A stretch of DNA of 64,000 nt from Hyphomicrobiales bacterium (GTDB lineage: Bacteria > Pseudomonadota > Alphaproteobacteria > Rhizobiales > Rhizobiaceae): contig UICE01000003.1 in the NCBI GenBank assembly GCA_900471815.1, positions 891,558 to 955,557 on the forward strand, written 5' to 3'. Of this stretch, positions 40,076-50,019 are shown piece by piece (positions within the stretch are counted from its first letter, which is position 1; each line of letters opens with the position of its first letter). The translations under genes were made by a program, and so were the position numbers. The notes beneath the pieces are model-generated. The model saw only the letters and a program-made list of their open reading frames with translations. It was not told the origin of the DNA and searched no databases.

Positions 40076-40192
40076 GGTTTATTGTCCTTGTGTTTCGGAA
40101 TCGCAATTGATTGTGATGGAAGTTGCGATTTTTGCCTCGCTTCCGCCAAGAGTTTTTTTAATATGCACGTTCAAATAGTGGAGAATCTTTTG

Positions 40193-41017
40193 ATGCGCGT
40201 ATTTTCAATCCTTGGTTACAGTCTCGGCGTCATGGCTTTGAGTGGTTCTACCATGACATTTGCTGCCGGAACTGCAACGCTTGTTCCTCATCGCGCTATT
40301 TATGACCTGAAACTGGACAATGCACAGGATTCTAGCGGCATTACCGGATTGACGGGGCGTATGGTCTACGAGTTCAATGGGTCGGATTGCGAAGGCTACA
40401 CGACGAACTTCCGCTTTGTGACGCGCGTCGATATGGAAGAGCAGCCGCAAAGGGTGACAGATCAACAAACGACGACGTTCGAAACCGCAAATGGTGAGAA
40501 ATTTCGCTTCGTCAATAAAACTTTTGTCGATCAAAGCCTGACCAAGGAAGTTCGCGGCGATGCATCGCTGTTGAAAGACAAGACGGAAATTTCACTGACA
40601 AAGCCGATTGCTTCGAAAGAAGATCTTGATCTTTCCCAATTTCCCACACGTCACATGCAGCAATTGATCGAGAAAGCGCTTGCTGGCGAGGTTTTCTATC
40701 AAACCAAGCTTTTCGATGGCTCGGAAGATGCCAACAAGATCATGGCGACGACTGTCGTTATCGGTAAATCAGCAGTTACCGAGCCTGATGACGAGATCAA
40801 GCACATGGGCCCATTGGCGAAAGATGCGACCTGGCCTGTATCAATCGCTTACTTCGACGAAAAGGAAAAGGCAGAAGGACTGCCAAGCTACCGCATCAAT
40901 TTCAAGATGTATCGCAACGGTGTAACCCGCGACCTGAAAATGGATTATGGTGATTTTTCCATGACCGGCAAGCTGGTCAATCTCGAGCTGTTTGATACGC
41001 CGAAATGCAAGAAGTAG
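40193..41017 (+). CDS. eipB: Periplasmic envelope-integrity protein EipB (DUF1849)
   Basis: A 274-residue secreted protein. Residues 1-25 are a signal peptide (MRVFSILGYSLGVMALSG...). The mature part opens LVPHRAIYDLKLDNAQDSSGITGLTGRMVYEF, as in DUF1849/EipB, a beta-spiral protein shown in Brucella abortus to support envelope integrity and to hold a disulfide between two conserved Cys. Both are here: Cys66 in GSDCEGY and Cys272 in DTPKCKK. GGAG ahead of 40193 fixes the start; ATG 40163 is less likely. Confidence 0.9.
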   Translation: MRVFSILGYSLGVMALSGSTMTFAAGTATLVPHRAIYDLKLDNAQDSSGITGLTGRMVYEFNGSDCEGYTTNFRFVTRVDMEEQPQRVTDQQTTTFETANGEKFRFVNKTFVDQSLTKEVRGDASLLKDKTEISLTKPIASKEDLDLSQFPTRHMQQLIEKALAGEVFYQTKLFDGSEDANKIMATTVVIGKSAVTEPDDEIKHMGPLAKDATWPVSIAYFDEKEKAEGLPSYRINFKMYRNGVTRDLKMDYGDFSMTGKLVNLELFDTPKCKK

Positions 41018-41109
41018 ACCAAGGCTGAGGTCTTTTGTGCCGGACGCCCTTGCGTTTGCCGCAAATATCCATTAACAGCCGCTTCATTCCACACACGGGA
41101 TTTGGGTTG

Positions 41110-41155
41110 ATATCGGGAGAAATCCGATATGGCCTCCGGTGGCGGGTTTCCCGCC
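41110..41155 (+). promoter_or_regulatory. Structured leader of rpsB
   Basis: Two hairpins precede rpsB: ATATCGG/CCGATAT (41110-41116 and 41124-41130) and GGCGGG-TTT-CCCGCC (41141-41155). Ribosomal-protein leaders often bind their own product, and S2 autoregulation is known in other bacteria; here the role is inferred. They could also end eipB transcription, but no U tract follows. Confidence 0.45.
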
Positions 41156-41194
41156 TCTTCCCGTGGAGGTTCAACCGGAAAAGGAAAACACAAG

Positions 41195-41992
41195 ATGGCA
41201 TTGCCTGATTTCAGCATGCGTCAGCTCTTGGAAGCTGGCGTTCACTTCGGACACCAGACACATCGCTGGAACCCGAAAATGGCACCATATATTTATGGTT
41301 CCCGTAACAATATCCACATTCTTGACCTTGCCCAGACCTATCCGCTGCTGAATACAGCGCTGAAGAAGGTTTCGGACACCGTTGCCCGTGGCGGCCGCGT
41401 TCTGTTCGTCGGCACCAAGCGTCAGGCTTCGGACATCATTGCCGATGCCGCAACACGGTCTGCCCAGTATTATGTCAACGCGCGCTGGCTCGGCGGCATG
41501 ATGACCAACTGGAAGACCATTTCGAATTCCATCCAGCGTCTGCGCAAGCTTGACGAACTTCTTTCCGGCGAAGCACAGGGCTTCACCAAGAAGGAGCGTC
41601 TGAACCTTGACCGTGAACGCGAGAAGCTCAACCGCGCTCTTGGCGGTATCAAGAACATGGGTTCGGTTCCGGATCTTATTTTCATCATTGATACCAACAA
41701 GGAAGCGATTGCAATTCAGGAAGCCAAGCGTCTTGGTATTCCAGTTGTTGCAGTGATCGATTCCAACTGCGATCCGGACCAGATCGATTTCCCGATCCCC
41801 GGCAATGATGATGCTTCCCGCGCTATTTCGCTTTATTGCGATCTGATTGCCAAGGCAGCTCTCGATGGCATTCTGCGTCAGCAGGGCTCGCTCGGCATCG
41901 ATGTTGGCGCACAGGAAGAAGCTCCTGTTGAACCAGCACTCGAAGCAGCGGCTGAAGAAACACCTGCACAGGAAGGTGAAGCCTCCGCTTGA
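41195..41992 (+). CDS. rpsB: 30S ribosomal protein S2
   Basis: A 265-residue S2 protein: [93 protein letters not shown] typical acidic Ala/Glu-rich C-terminal tail is present. AAGGAAAA lies before the ATG at 41195. It heads the cluster with tsf and pyrH. Confidence 0.98.
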   Translation: MALPDFSMRQLLEAGVHFGHQTHRWNPKMAPYIYGSRNNIHILDLAQTYPLLNTALKKVSDTVARGGRVLFVGTKRQASDIIADAATRSAQYYVNARWLGGMMTNWKTISNSIQRLRKLDELLSGEAQGFTKKERLNLDREREKLNRALGGIKNMGSVPDLIFIIDTNKEAIAIQEAKRLGIPVVAVIDSNCDPDQIDFPIPGNDDASRAISLYCDLIAKAALDGILRQQGSLGIDVGAQEEAPVEPALEAAAEETPAQEGEASA

Positions 41993-42022
41993 GGCTTCAT
42001 ACACCCGTCTTATCGGGTGTTT
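41978..42022 (+). terminator. Tandem hairpins at the end of rpsB
   Basis: GAAGCCTC/GAGGCTTC (41978-41985 and 41991-41998) spans the rpsB stop, and ACACCCG/CGGGTGT (42001-42007 and 42014-42020) is followed by TTTAAAAA. The second is terminator-like with a short T run and could lower readthrough into tsf, giving more S2 than EF-Ts. Confidence 0.5.
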
Positions 42023-42209
42023 AAAAACGATTCGACTGGCGCATGATGCGCCGCATAGTTGGCATGCTGGTTCACCAGTATGCCTTCGTTTTTAAAGTGG
42101 TTTTGGTTTCGGTAGATTCTGAAGACACTTTATCTATTTGTTTTCACGCAGTTTCAAACGGAAGGCCGTATCGGTTTTCGTGAGATTGCTTTGAGAAGAG
42201 GCGATTAGA

Positions 42210-43133
42210 ATGAGCATTACCGCAGCACAAGTAAAAGAACTCCGCGAAATCAGCGGCGCTGGCATGATGGATTGCAAGACAGCCCTGACAGAAACCAATG
42301 GTGATATGGAAGCCGCTGTCGACTGGCTGCGTGCGAAGGGTATTTCCAAGGCCGACAAGAAGGCTGGCCGTACCGCTGCCGAAGGTCTGGTTGGCGTGGC
42401 AACAAACGGCACCAAGTCGGTTGTTGTAGAAGTGAATTCTGAAACAGACTTCGTTGCCCGCAACGATGCGTTTCAGGATATCGTTCGCAATGTTGCCAGT
42501 GTTGCACTGACAACAGACGGTTCGACTGCTGCTGTTTCGGCTGCAACCTATCCTTCAACCGGCAAGTCGATTGTAGACACAATCAAGGACGCTGTCGGCA
42601 CAATCGGCGAAAACCTTTCATTCCGCCGCTCCACCGCTTTGAGCGTCAGTGAAGGCGTCGTTGCAACATACATTCATAACGCCGTTTCCGACGGCCTCGG
42701 CAAGCTCGGCGTTCTTGTTGCTATCGAGACAGCAGGCAATGCAGATGCTGCAAACGCATTTGGCCGCCAGGTTGCGATGCATGTTGCTGCTACTAACCCG
42801 CTTGCTTTGACCGCCGCTGAGGTTGATCCGGCAGCAGTTGAACGCGAAAAGGCAGTATTTACCGAGTCTGCTCGTCAGTCCGGCAAGCCAGACAACATCA
42901 TTGAGAAGATGGTTGAAGGCCGCCTTCGTAAGTTCTACGAAGAAGTCGTACTTCTTTCGCAGGCATTCGTGATCAACCCTGACCTGACTGTCGAAGCTGC
43001 ATTGAAGGATGCGGAAAAGGCAATCGGCGCGCCAGCAAAGATCACCGCATTTGCCCGCTTTGCTCTTGGTGAGGGCATTGAAAAGGAAGAAACAGATTTC
43101 GCAGCAGAAGTTGCAGCGGCTGTTAAGAAGTAA
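42210..43133 (+). CDS. tsf: Translation elongation factor Ts
   Basis: A 307-residue nucleotide exchange factor for EF-Tu. [59 protein letters not shown] is the N-terminal UBA-like and signature region, and [15 protein letters not shown] the core contact segment. It is downstream of rpsB with a 217-bp leader and ahead of pyrH. Confidence 0.98.
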   Translation: MSITAAQVKELREISGAGMMDCKTALTETNGDMEAAVDWLRAKGISKADKKAGRTAAEGLVGVATNGTKSVVVEVNSETDFVARNDAFQDIVRNVASVALTTDGSTAAVSAATYPSTGKSIVDTIKDAVGTIGENLSFRRSTALSVSEGVVATYIHNAVSDGLGKLGVLVAIETAGNADAANAFGRQVAMHVAATNPLALTAAEVDPAAVEREKAVFTESARQSGKPDNIIEKMVEGRLRKFYEEVVLLSQAFVINPDLTVEAALKDAEKAIGAPAKITAFARFALGEGIEKEETDFAAEVAAAVKK

Positions 43134-43152
43134 TATTCAATAGTTGAAATGA

Positions 43153-43182
43153 AAGGGCATCGCGTGACAACGCGATGCCCTT
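43153..43182 (+). terminator. Perfect 12-bp hairpin between tsf and pyrH
   Basis: AAGGGCATCGCG / CGCGATGCCCTT with a 6-nt loop lies 20 bp after tsf. No T run follows, so it may be an RNA processing or stability element as much as a terminator. Confidence 0.55.
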
Positions 43183-43232
43183 CGTGTATCCGGAATTCAC
43201 ATTCAATTAGAAAAGACCCTGAGGGAGACTCC

Positions 43233-43955
43233 ATGGCTGGTACGGCTGTTTACAAACGCGTTCTGCTGAAAGCCTCCGGTGAAGCTCTGATGGGCGACCA
43301 GGGGTTTGGTATTGACGTTGCGGTTGCAGACCGCATTGCCAGCGACATTGCCGAGGCGCGGGCGCTTGGCGTCGAGGTTGGTGTCGTTATCGGCGGCGGG
43401 AATATTTTTCGCGGTGTGGCAGTGGCATCCAAAGGCGGCGACCGCGTAACCGGCGATCATATGGGGATGCTTGCAACAGTGATCAATTCGCTGGCGCTGC
43501 GCACGTCCCTTGTCAAGCTCGGCATTGATACCGTTGTGCTATCTGCTGTTGCCATGCCGGAGTTCTGCGAGACTTTTTCACAGCGTCTGGCGACTGCCTA
43601 TATGGATATGGGCAAGGTGGTGATATTCGCCGGTGGCACCGGCAATCCATTCTTCACAACAGATTCCGCCGCCGCGCTTCGCGCTGCTGAAATCAGCGCC
43701 GACGCCTTGTTCAAGGGAACGCAGGTCGATGGAATTTATTCGGCCGATCCCAAAAAAGACCCGAATGCTGTGCGATTTGATCGATTGACTCACAAGGATG
43801 TCCTGGATCGCGGCCTTGCAGTCATGGACACAACAGCGGTCGCTCTTGCACGCGAGAACAACATTCCAATTATCGTCTATTCAATCCACGAAAAAGGTGG
43901 TTTTGCAGAAGTGTTGCAGGGTAAAGGACGCGCAACTGTCGTATCCGATAGCTAA
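43233..43955 (+). CDS. pyrH: UMP kinase
   Basis: A 240-residue UMP kinase of the amino-acid kinase fold, which makes UDP. YKRVLLKASGEALMGDQGFGID, VVIGGGNIFRG, GDHMGMLATVINSLAL, IFAGGTGNPFFTTDSAA and IYSADPKKDP are canonical. GAGGGAG precedes the ATG. It sits 36 bp before frr. Confidence 0.98.
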   Translation: MAGTAVYKRVLLKASGEALMGDQGFGIDVAVADRIASDIAEARALGVEVGVVIGGGNIFRGVAVASKGGDRVTGDHMGMLATVINSLALRTSLVKLGIDTVVLSAVAMPEFCETFSQRLATAYMDMGKVVIFAGGTGNPFFTTDSAAALRAAEISADALFKGTQVDGIYSADPKKDPNAVRFDRLTHKDVLDRGLAVMDTTAVALARENNIPIIVYSIHEKGGFAEVLQGKGRATVVSDS

Positions 43956-43991
43956 CCAGCCTTACCGCCCAAGAATATAGGAGCATTGAGT

Positions 43992-44552
43992 ATGAGTGAT
44001 GCACTCGATTTGAACGATCTGAAGCGCCGTATGGATGGTGCCGTGCAAGCGTTGAAACATGATCTGGGCGGACTTCGCACGGGACGTGCTTCTGCCAGCC
44101 TGCTCGAACCGATTACTGTTGAGGCTTATGGCTCGCAAATGCCCCTCAATCAGGTTGCCAATATTACTGTGCCAGAATCGCGCATGTTATCCGTATCCGT
44201 TTGGGACAAGTCGATGGTTGGCAAAGTAGAGCGCGCGATCCGCGAATCCGGGCTTGGCCTCAATCCGATTACTGACGGAAACAATTTGCGCATTCCTTTG
44301 CCTGAGTTGAACGAGCAGCGCCGCAAGGAACTCGTCAAGATTGCTCACCAATATGTCGAGCAGGCAAAAGTGGCGGCACGCCATGTTCGCCGCGATGGAA
44401 TGGACGAGCTGAAGAAACTCGAAAAAGACGGCGACATCAGTCAGGACGATAACCGTATCTTGTCTGAAAAAGTTCAAAAGCTGACAGATGACACCATCGC
44501 TGAGATGGATAAGGTTGTGGCTGTTAAAGAAGCGGAAATTATGCAGGTTTAG
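43992..44552 (+). CDS. frr: Ribosome recycling factor
   Basis: A 186-residue RRF, which splits post-termination ribosomes with [51 protein letters not shown] and [34 protein letters not shown] are the family blocks. AGGAGC before the ATG at 43992 favours it over the TTG two codons earlier. Confidence 0.98.
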   Translation: MSDALDLNDLKRRMDGAVQALKHDLGGLRTGRASASLLEPITVEAYGSQMPLNQVANITVPESRMLSVSVWDKSMVGKVERAIRESGLGLNPITDGNNLRIPLPELNEQRRKELVKIAHQYVEQAKVAARHVRRDGMDELKKLEKDGDISQDDNRILSEKVQKLTDDTIAEMDKVVAVKEAEIMQV

Positions 44553-44593
44553 AACTATAGCCCGGTTCTAATACTCATAGGAGGTCTACACCC

Positions 44594-45313
44594 ATGTCCA
44601 ACCCGCGCCACATTGCCATCATCATGGATGGAAATGGCCGTTGGGCGAAGGCGAGAGGCCTTCCGCGCGCTGCAGGACATAAGGCCGGGGTGGAAACGCT
44701 GCGCGAGACAATCCGGGCCGCCGGGAAGATGGGTATTCCTTTCCTCACGCTTTTTGCTTTCTCCTCTGAAAACTGGTCGAGACCACGATCGGAAGTTTCC
44801 GATCTCATGGGCCTGTTAAAACTATTCATTCGCCGCGATCTGGCGGATTTGCACAGGGAAAATGTTCGCGTTCGAATTATCGGAGAACGCGACGGACTGG
44901 CAAAAGACATTTTGGGGCTTTTAAACGAAGCCGAAACATTGACGGAAAAGAACCAGGGCCTGACCTTGGTAATTGCCTTTAACTATGGCTCGCGCAACGA
45001 AATTACCCGCGCGGTCAAGAAGCTGGTCGATGACGTTTCAGCCGGCATTATCGCAAGTACAGCAATCACGATGGAGGCGATATCGGCCCGTCTCGATACG
45101 GCTGAAATGCCAGATCCGGATCTGATTATCCGGACGAGCGGCGAGATGCGGCTCTCCAATTTCCTGCTCTGGCAGGCAGCTTACTCGGAGTTCATGTTCC
45201 TGCCATGCTACTGGCCGGATTTTCGTCCTACGCATTTGTCAGAAGCGATTGAAGTGTTTCAATCGCGTGAACGCCGTTTTGGCGGGGTTACGGCACAGGA
45301 AATCGCTCTGTGA
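44594..45313 (+). CDS. uppS: Isoprenyl transferase (undecaprenyl diphosphate synthase)
   Basis: A 239-residue cis-prenyltransferase. [24 protein letters not shown] holds the catalytic Asp and binding Gly-Asn-Gly-Arg; [11 protein letters not shown] and [25 protein letters not shown] are further signatures. It supplies the lipid carrier for peptidoglycan and O-antigen. It follows a TAGGAGG site and overlaps cdsA by 4 bp. Confidence 0.97.
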   Translation: MSNPRHIAIIMDGNGRWAKARGLPRAAGHKAGVETLRETIRAAGKMGIPFLTLFAFSSENWSRPRSEVSDLMGLLKLFIRRDLADLHRENVRVRIIGERDGLAKDILGLLNEAETLTEKNQGLTLVIAFNYGSRNEITRAVKKLVDDVSAGIIASTAITMEAISARLDTAEMPDPDLIIRTSGEMRLSNFLLWQAAYSEFMFLPCYWPDFRPTHLSEAIEVFQSRERRFGGVTAQEIAL

Positions 45314-46137
45314 AACTTTCCGGCAATGGGCTTTCCAATCTGCAAAAGCGCATCCTTAGTGCGATAGTTCTGGTAGTCGTTGCAATCATTCTCACTTGGG
45401 CGGGCGGCTTCGGTTTTGGTCTGCTTGCCAGCACAATAGCGTTTGGCGTGATGTTTGAGTGGCAGTTAATGTCAAAAGGGCGGATGAGCGGCCTGACCGG
45501 CGGATTATCCTGGGTGGTTCTGATCGCCACATTGCTGGCTCTGTTATTCACTCAGCATGTGTTGTCAATGTTTCTCATTCTATTCGTTGGTGCGGCAGTT
45601 GTAGCCATGCTGGGCGGGCGCCAATCCGGCTATTGGCCCGCGGCAGGTCTGGTCTATGCAGGATTTCCCGCCATTTCCCTGACATTGTTGCGCGGCGATA
45701 CTGGTGATGGTTTTGCAGCGATTCTGTTTTTGTTTGCCGTGGTGTGGGCAACGGATATTTTTGCCTACTTCAATGGAAAAGCACTTGGCGGGCCCAAGCT
45801 CGCTCCGCGTTTTTCACCCAACAAGACATGGTCGGGAGCGATCGGCGGGACAGCGGCGGGCGTTGCCGCCGGTGTGGCATGCGCCTCGTTCATCACTCCC
45901 GGTGGCGGGATGTCTCTGCCCTTCATCGCATTGTTGATCTCGATTATCGCCCAGTTAGGTGATCTTGGTGAATCCTGGATGAAGCGAAAGTTTGGAGCCA
46001 AGGACTCAGGGACGTTGATTCCCGGTCACGGTGGCGTGATGGACCGTGTGGATGGGCTTGTAGCTGCCGCTGCATTACTATACGTCATCGGTGCAATTCT
46101 GGTAACGCCAGAAACCCCATACGACATACTTTTCTAG
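45310..46137 (+). CDS. cdsA: Phosphatidate cytidylyltransferase
   Basis: A 275-residue membrane enzyme that makes CDP-diacylglycerol. The C-terminal signature [23 protein letters not shown] is complete; [31 protein letters not shown] is the cytoplasmic loop. The GTG start overlaps uppS. In most alphaproteobacteria dxr follows; here rseP does. Confidence 0.96.
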   Translation: MKLSGNGLSNLQKRILSAIVLVVVAIILTWAGGFGFGLLASTIAFGVMFEWQLMSKGRMSGLTGGLSWVVLIATLLALLFTQHVLSMFLILFVGAAVVAMLGGRQSGYWPAAGLVYAGFPAISLTLLRGDTGDGFAAILFLFAVVWATDIFAYFNGKALGGPKLAPRFSPNKTWSGAIGGTAAGVAAGVACASFITPGGGMSLPFIALLISIIAQLGDLGESWMKRKFGAKDSGTLIPGHGGVMDRVDGLVAAAALLYVIGAILVTPETPYDILF

Positions 46138-46192
46138 ACGGCTGAGCTTTCGAAGCCTTTTGGCTTATTCTGTTGCGGGCCCGGAGGATAAT

Positions 46193-47329
46193 TTGACAGA
46201 TCTGTTGCACACCATATTTGGTACTCAAAGCGTGCTCGTTGGAACAATCGTACCGTTTCTTATCGTTTTAACGGTTGTTGTCTTCGTTCATGAGATGGGA
46301 CACTATCTGGTGGGTCGGTGGTGCGGTATCGGCGTAAAAGCTTTCTCGATCGGTTTTGGGCCTGAGTTGATAGGCTTTAATGATTCCAGAGGGACGCGCT
46401 GGAAGCTTTCGGCTATTCCGCTCGGCGGGTATGTAAAATTTGCCGGTGACGAAGACGTAACCAGTTCTACCGCAGCCGATGCGTCGACCATGACGGATGC
46501 TGAGCGTGCTGTGGCCTTTCACACTCAACCGGTGTGGAAACGTGCCGCAACGGTATTTGCAGGCCCGGCGTTCAATATTTTGCTCACGGTCGCGATTTTC
46601 TCGGTGTTTTTTGCGCTCTATGGGAGGATGATTTCCGATCCTATGGTCGCCGAAGTGCGTCCTGGTGGCCCGGCAGCCATTGCCGGTTTCCAGCCGGGAG
46701 ATCGCTTCGTCAGCGTTGATGGCGAGAAGATCGTGACTTTTGCGGATGTGCAGCGCCATGTCTCGGCAAGAGGCGGGGATGCACTTGATTTTGTGGTCGA
46801 ACGTGCAGGCAAAGAGGTACATCTGACTGCGACGCCTGAGCTTTCCGAGCAGGAAGACGCGTTGGGCAACAAGGTAAAGGTTGCAGTAATCGGCGTTGTT
46901 ACCAATTTGCAGGCGGGGAATATTCGTCGCATCGAGTATGGCCCAATCGAATCGGTTGGTCAGGCCGTGCGCGAAAGTGGCTTTATCATTGCCCGCACAG
47001 GACAATTTTTCAGCCGTTTTTTCGCAGGTCGCGAAGATAAATGCCAGTTGGGTGGTCCGGTCAAGATTGCGACAATGGCGGGGCAGGCGGCCAGTCAGGG
47101 CATTGATTGGCTGATTCAGCTTACTGCCATGCTTTCCATTGGTATCGGGCTGCTTAATCTCTTCCCATTGCCTCCGCTTGATGGAGGGCATCTGGTTTTT
47201 TATGCTGCCGAGGCAGTTATAGGCAGGCCCGTAAAACCGGCTGTACAGGAGTTGTTTTTCCGTACAGGGTTCTTCCTTGTGCTCGGATTTATGGGATTCG
47301 TCATCTTCAATGATCTGTTCGCTTGCTGA
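46193..47329 (+). CDS. rseP: Site-2 protease RseP
   Basis: A 378-residue inner-membrane zinc metalloprotease. HEMGH near residue 35 is the catalytic motif and NLFPLPPLDGGH near the C-terminus holds the third ligand; a PDZ domain (VAEVRPGGPAAIAGFQPGDRFVSVDGEKI) lies between. It releases anti-sigma factors by intramembrane cleavage. The start is put at TTG 46193 because GGAGG sits 5 nt upstream; a TTG at 46160 lacks a site. Confidence 0.94.
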   Translation: MTDLLHTIFGTQSVLVGTIVPFLIVLTVVVFVHEMGHYLVGRWCGIGVKAFSIGFGPELIGFNDSRGTRWKLSAIPLGGYVKFAGDEDVTSSTAADASTMTDAERAVAFHTQPVWKRAATVFAGPAFNILLTVAIFSVFFALYGRMISDPMVAEVRPGGPAAIAGFQPGDRFVSVDGEKIVTFADVQRHVSARGGDALDFVVERAGKEVHLTATPELSEQEDALGNKVKVAVIGVVTNLQAGNIRRIEYGPIESVGQAVRESGFIIARTGQFFSRFFAGREDKCQLGGPVKIATMAGQAASQGIDWLIQLTAMLSIGIGLLNLFPLPPLDGGHLVFYAAEAVIGRPVKPAVQELFFRTGFFLVLGFMGFVIFNDLFAC

Positions 47330-47559
47330 TGCGAAAATTAAACATTAGTGAAAATTTGAGGCGTGTTATGGCAAAACGACATGATCTGTTTACTATACGT
47401 GCTGAATGGCGTGGCATGGATGCCACTGTTATGTGGGAAGTAAACAGTTTTTAACCGTAAGCCTTGCGTGTATATAAAAACCGGCTATGACGGTGTACGA
47501 GTAATGCTTAGTCCGGGATCTCGCCCGGGTATAACGAGAAACGAAGGTTCATAAGGCCT

Positions 47560-49965
47560 ATGGCGGCAAGTTCAAAATTTGTAGGTGCGGCGTCAGCGCT
47601 CGCCATTTCAGCGGCACTCGTCAGTTCGGGTGCGATCGTAACAACGGTCGCAGGCGTTGCTACAGCTCAGGCAGCTACTGTCAGCCGTATCGAGGTGCGG
47701 GGCAATACACGTGTTGATGCGCAGACTGTGCGCGACAATATCGGTATCACGCCTGGCAAGCCATTCTCCAATGGAGATATCGATGCTGCCACCAAGCGTC
47801 TTTTCGCTACTGGCCTGTTCAGCGATGTGCGCATCAGCCAGTCGGGCGGTGCTCTTGTTGTTACCGTCAATGAAAATCAGGTTGTGAACCAGGTTATTTT
47901 CCAGGGCAACAAGAAGATCAAAGACCCAGCGCTGCAAAATGCTGTTCAGTTGAAGCCTCGTGCCGCTTTCGATCAGGCAACGCTTGATGCAGATACAGAA
48001 GCAGTCCGCGCAGCCTATCGCAATGTTGGCCGCAGCGATGCAACTGTAAATTCGCGTTTGATGGATCTGGGCGAAGGCCGCGTTAACGTTGTCTTCGAAA
48101 TTAATGAAGGCGACCGTACAAAGATTGCCAAGATCAACTTTGTCGGTAACCAGGCATTCGGCAATCGCCGTCTAAGTGACGTGATTTCGACAAAGAAATC
48201 CAACCCATTGTCATGGTTGACCCGTAACGACGTTTACAGCGAAGATCGTCTGCGTGCAGATGAGGAAGCGCTGCGCCGTTTCTATTATAACCGCGGCTAT
48301 GCTGATTTCCGCGTTGTTTCCTCAACTGCCGATCTCGATCCGGCAACCAATGATTATACAATCAATATCACCGTCGAAGAGGGTGAGAAGTATACATTTG
48401 GCGGCGTGCAGATCGAAAGCTCTGTCGAGGGCGTTGATACTGCGCAATTGAATGGCTTGGTAAAGTCTCGCGAAGGCGACACCTACAGCGCCAAGGATGT
48501 TGAAGATTCAATCATCAAGGTTTCCGAAAAGGTTGCCGGTCAGGGTTATGCTTTTGCGAAAGTAGAGCCACGCGGTGATCGTAATTTCGAAAATCACACG
48601 ATTTCCGTTACTTATGCGATCGATCAGGGCCCTCGCGCCTATGTTGAGCGTATTGAAATCCGCGGCAACGAAAAGACCCGCGATTTCGTTATTCGCCGTG
48701 AATTCGATGTGAGCGAAGGCGATGCATTCAATCAGGTTCTCATTCAGCGCGCAAAGCGTCGTCTTGAGCGCCTTGAGTTCTTCCAGACCGTCAATATTTC
48801 GACTGCGCCTGGTTCGCAGCCGGATCAGGTAATTCTGGTCGTTGACGTTATTGAGAAGCCGACAGGTGAATTCTCCATCGGTGGTGGTTACACGACCGGC
48901 GGTGAAAGCCCAGGGCCTACAGTGGAAGGTTCCATCACGGAGCGTAACTTCCTTGGTCGCGGTCAGTATATTCGTCTTGGCGCCGGTGGCGGTCTCGACA
49001 ATAATAGAACCTATTCGTTCTCGTTCACAGAGCCCTATTTCTTGGGACAACGCGTTTCTGCCGGCTTTGATATCTTCAAGCGTCAGTCAGGCGTCAAGGA
49101 CAAATACGACACAGATTTGACCGGCGGTACAATCCGCTTTGGTCTGCCGATCACGGAAGAGCTGACTGCAGGCGTTGCCTATAATCTTACTCGAGAAGAG
49201 TATGAGATTGACGGCGATGCCATGTATGATGATGACGGTAACCCGGATACGCCAAAGGTTTATGACCCATCCGAGATATCCAAGGCATTTGCTGATGCTG
49301 CAGAGAAAAGCCCTTGGATCAAGTCATCGGTCAGCTGGTCGCTTACCTACAATACAATTGATGACGTGAAGAACCCGCGCGATGGTATCTATGCGAAGTT
49401 CAATCAGGAATATGCCGGTATCGGCGGTGATGCCAACTTCCTGAAGACAACGGTTAAAGCCAGCTATTACAAGACATTGCTTGATGAGTTGGATGTTGTC
49501 GGCTTGGTTGGTGTAGGTGCAGGCCACATTGAAGGCTTCGGCGGCGATGATCTGCGCGTGTTTGATACGTTCAAGAACACGCAAGACATGATCCGCGGCT
49601 TTAAATATGCCGGTATCGGTCCTCGTGACGCCAATACAGACGACAAGAAGGGTAGCTTCCTTGGTGGTAATACCTACCTGAATGCAAGCGTTGAAACCCA
49701 GTTCCCGATACCTGTTATTCCAGAAAGTCTTGGTATTCGTGGTGCATTCTTCGCCGATGCTGCGACCCTGTTCGGTAGTGATTTGAAGGGTAGCGACGGT
49801 ATCGACGTTGAAGGCGAAAAGATGGAATGGCGTGCATCTGTCGGCGCCAGCATCATGTGGGCATCACCATTCGGTCCGTTGCGCTTCGATTATGCCGTGC
49901 CGGTCAAGAAAGTTGATGGCGATCAGGTGCAGAATTTCAACTTCGGCATGTCGAGCAAGTTCTGA
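47560..49965 (+). CDS. bamA: Outer-membrane protein assembly factor BamA
   Basis: An 801-residue Omp85 protein. A signal peptide ending in ATAQA precedes five POTRA domains (VSRIEVRGNTRVDAQTVRDNI, VNQVIFQGNKKIKD, KIAKINFVGNQAFGNRRL and so on, to about residue 420); the rest is the 16-strand barrel with GEFSIGGGYTT, ERNFLGRGQY and the VRGFKYAGIGPRD-like lid motif (MIRGFKYAGIGPRD). It ends in SSKF, a C-terminal Phe as usual. It inserts outer-membrane proteins. Confidence 0.97.
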   Translation: MAASSKFVGAASALAISAALVSSGAIVTTVAGVATAQAATVSRIEVRGNTRVDAQTVRDNIGITPGKPFSNGDIDAATKRLFATGLFSDVRISQSGGALVVTVNENQVVNQVIFQGNKKIKDPALQNAVQLKPRAAFDQATLDADTEAVRAAYRNVGRSDATVNSRLMDLGEGRVNVVFEINEGDRTKIAKINFVGNQAFGNRRLSDVISTKKSNPLSWLTRNDVYSEDRLRADEEALRRFYYNRGYADFRVVSSTADLDPATNDYTINITVEEGEKYTFGGVQIESSVEGVDTAQLNGLVKSREGDTYSAKDVEDSIIKVSEKVAGQGYAFAKVEPRGDRNFENHTISVTYAIDQGPRAYVERIEIRGNEKTRDFVIRREFDVSEGDAFNQVLIQRAKRRLERLEFFQTVNISTAPGSQPDQVILVVDVIEKPTGEFSIGGGYTTGGESPGPTVEGSITERNFLGRGQYIRLGAGGGLDNNRTYSFSFTEPYFLGQRVSAGFDIFKRQSGVKDKYDTDLTGGTIRFGLPITEELTAGVAYNLTREEYEIDGDAMYDDDGNPDTPKVYDPSEISKAFADAAEKSPWIKSSVSWSLTYNTIDDVKNPRDGIYAKFNQEYAGIGGDANFLKTTVKASYYKTLLDELDVVGLVGVGAGHIEGFGGDDLRVFDTFKNTQDMIRGFKYAGIGPRDANTDDKKGSFLGGNTYLNASVETQFPIPVIPESLGIRGAFFADAATLFGSDLKGSDGIDVEGEKMEWRASVGASIMWASPFGPLRFDYAVPVKKVDGDQVQNFNFGMSSKF

Positions 49966-50019
49966 TAGATTGCTGACCTCCCGGGGGGAGCAAGTTTCCC
50001 CGGGGGAGAAAGTTAGTCG

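Noticed and set aside
41171-42004. 277-codon minus-strand frame over rpsB
   Set aside because: It mirrors rpsB almost exactly; the S2 protein is unmistakable and the antisense product shows no domain.
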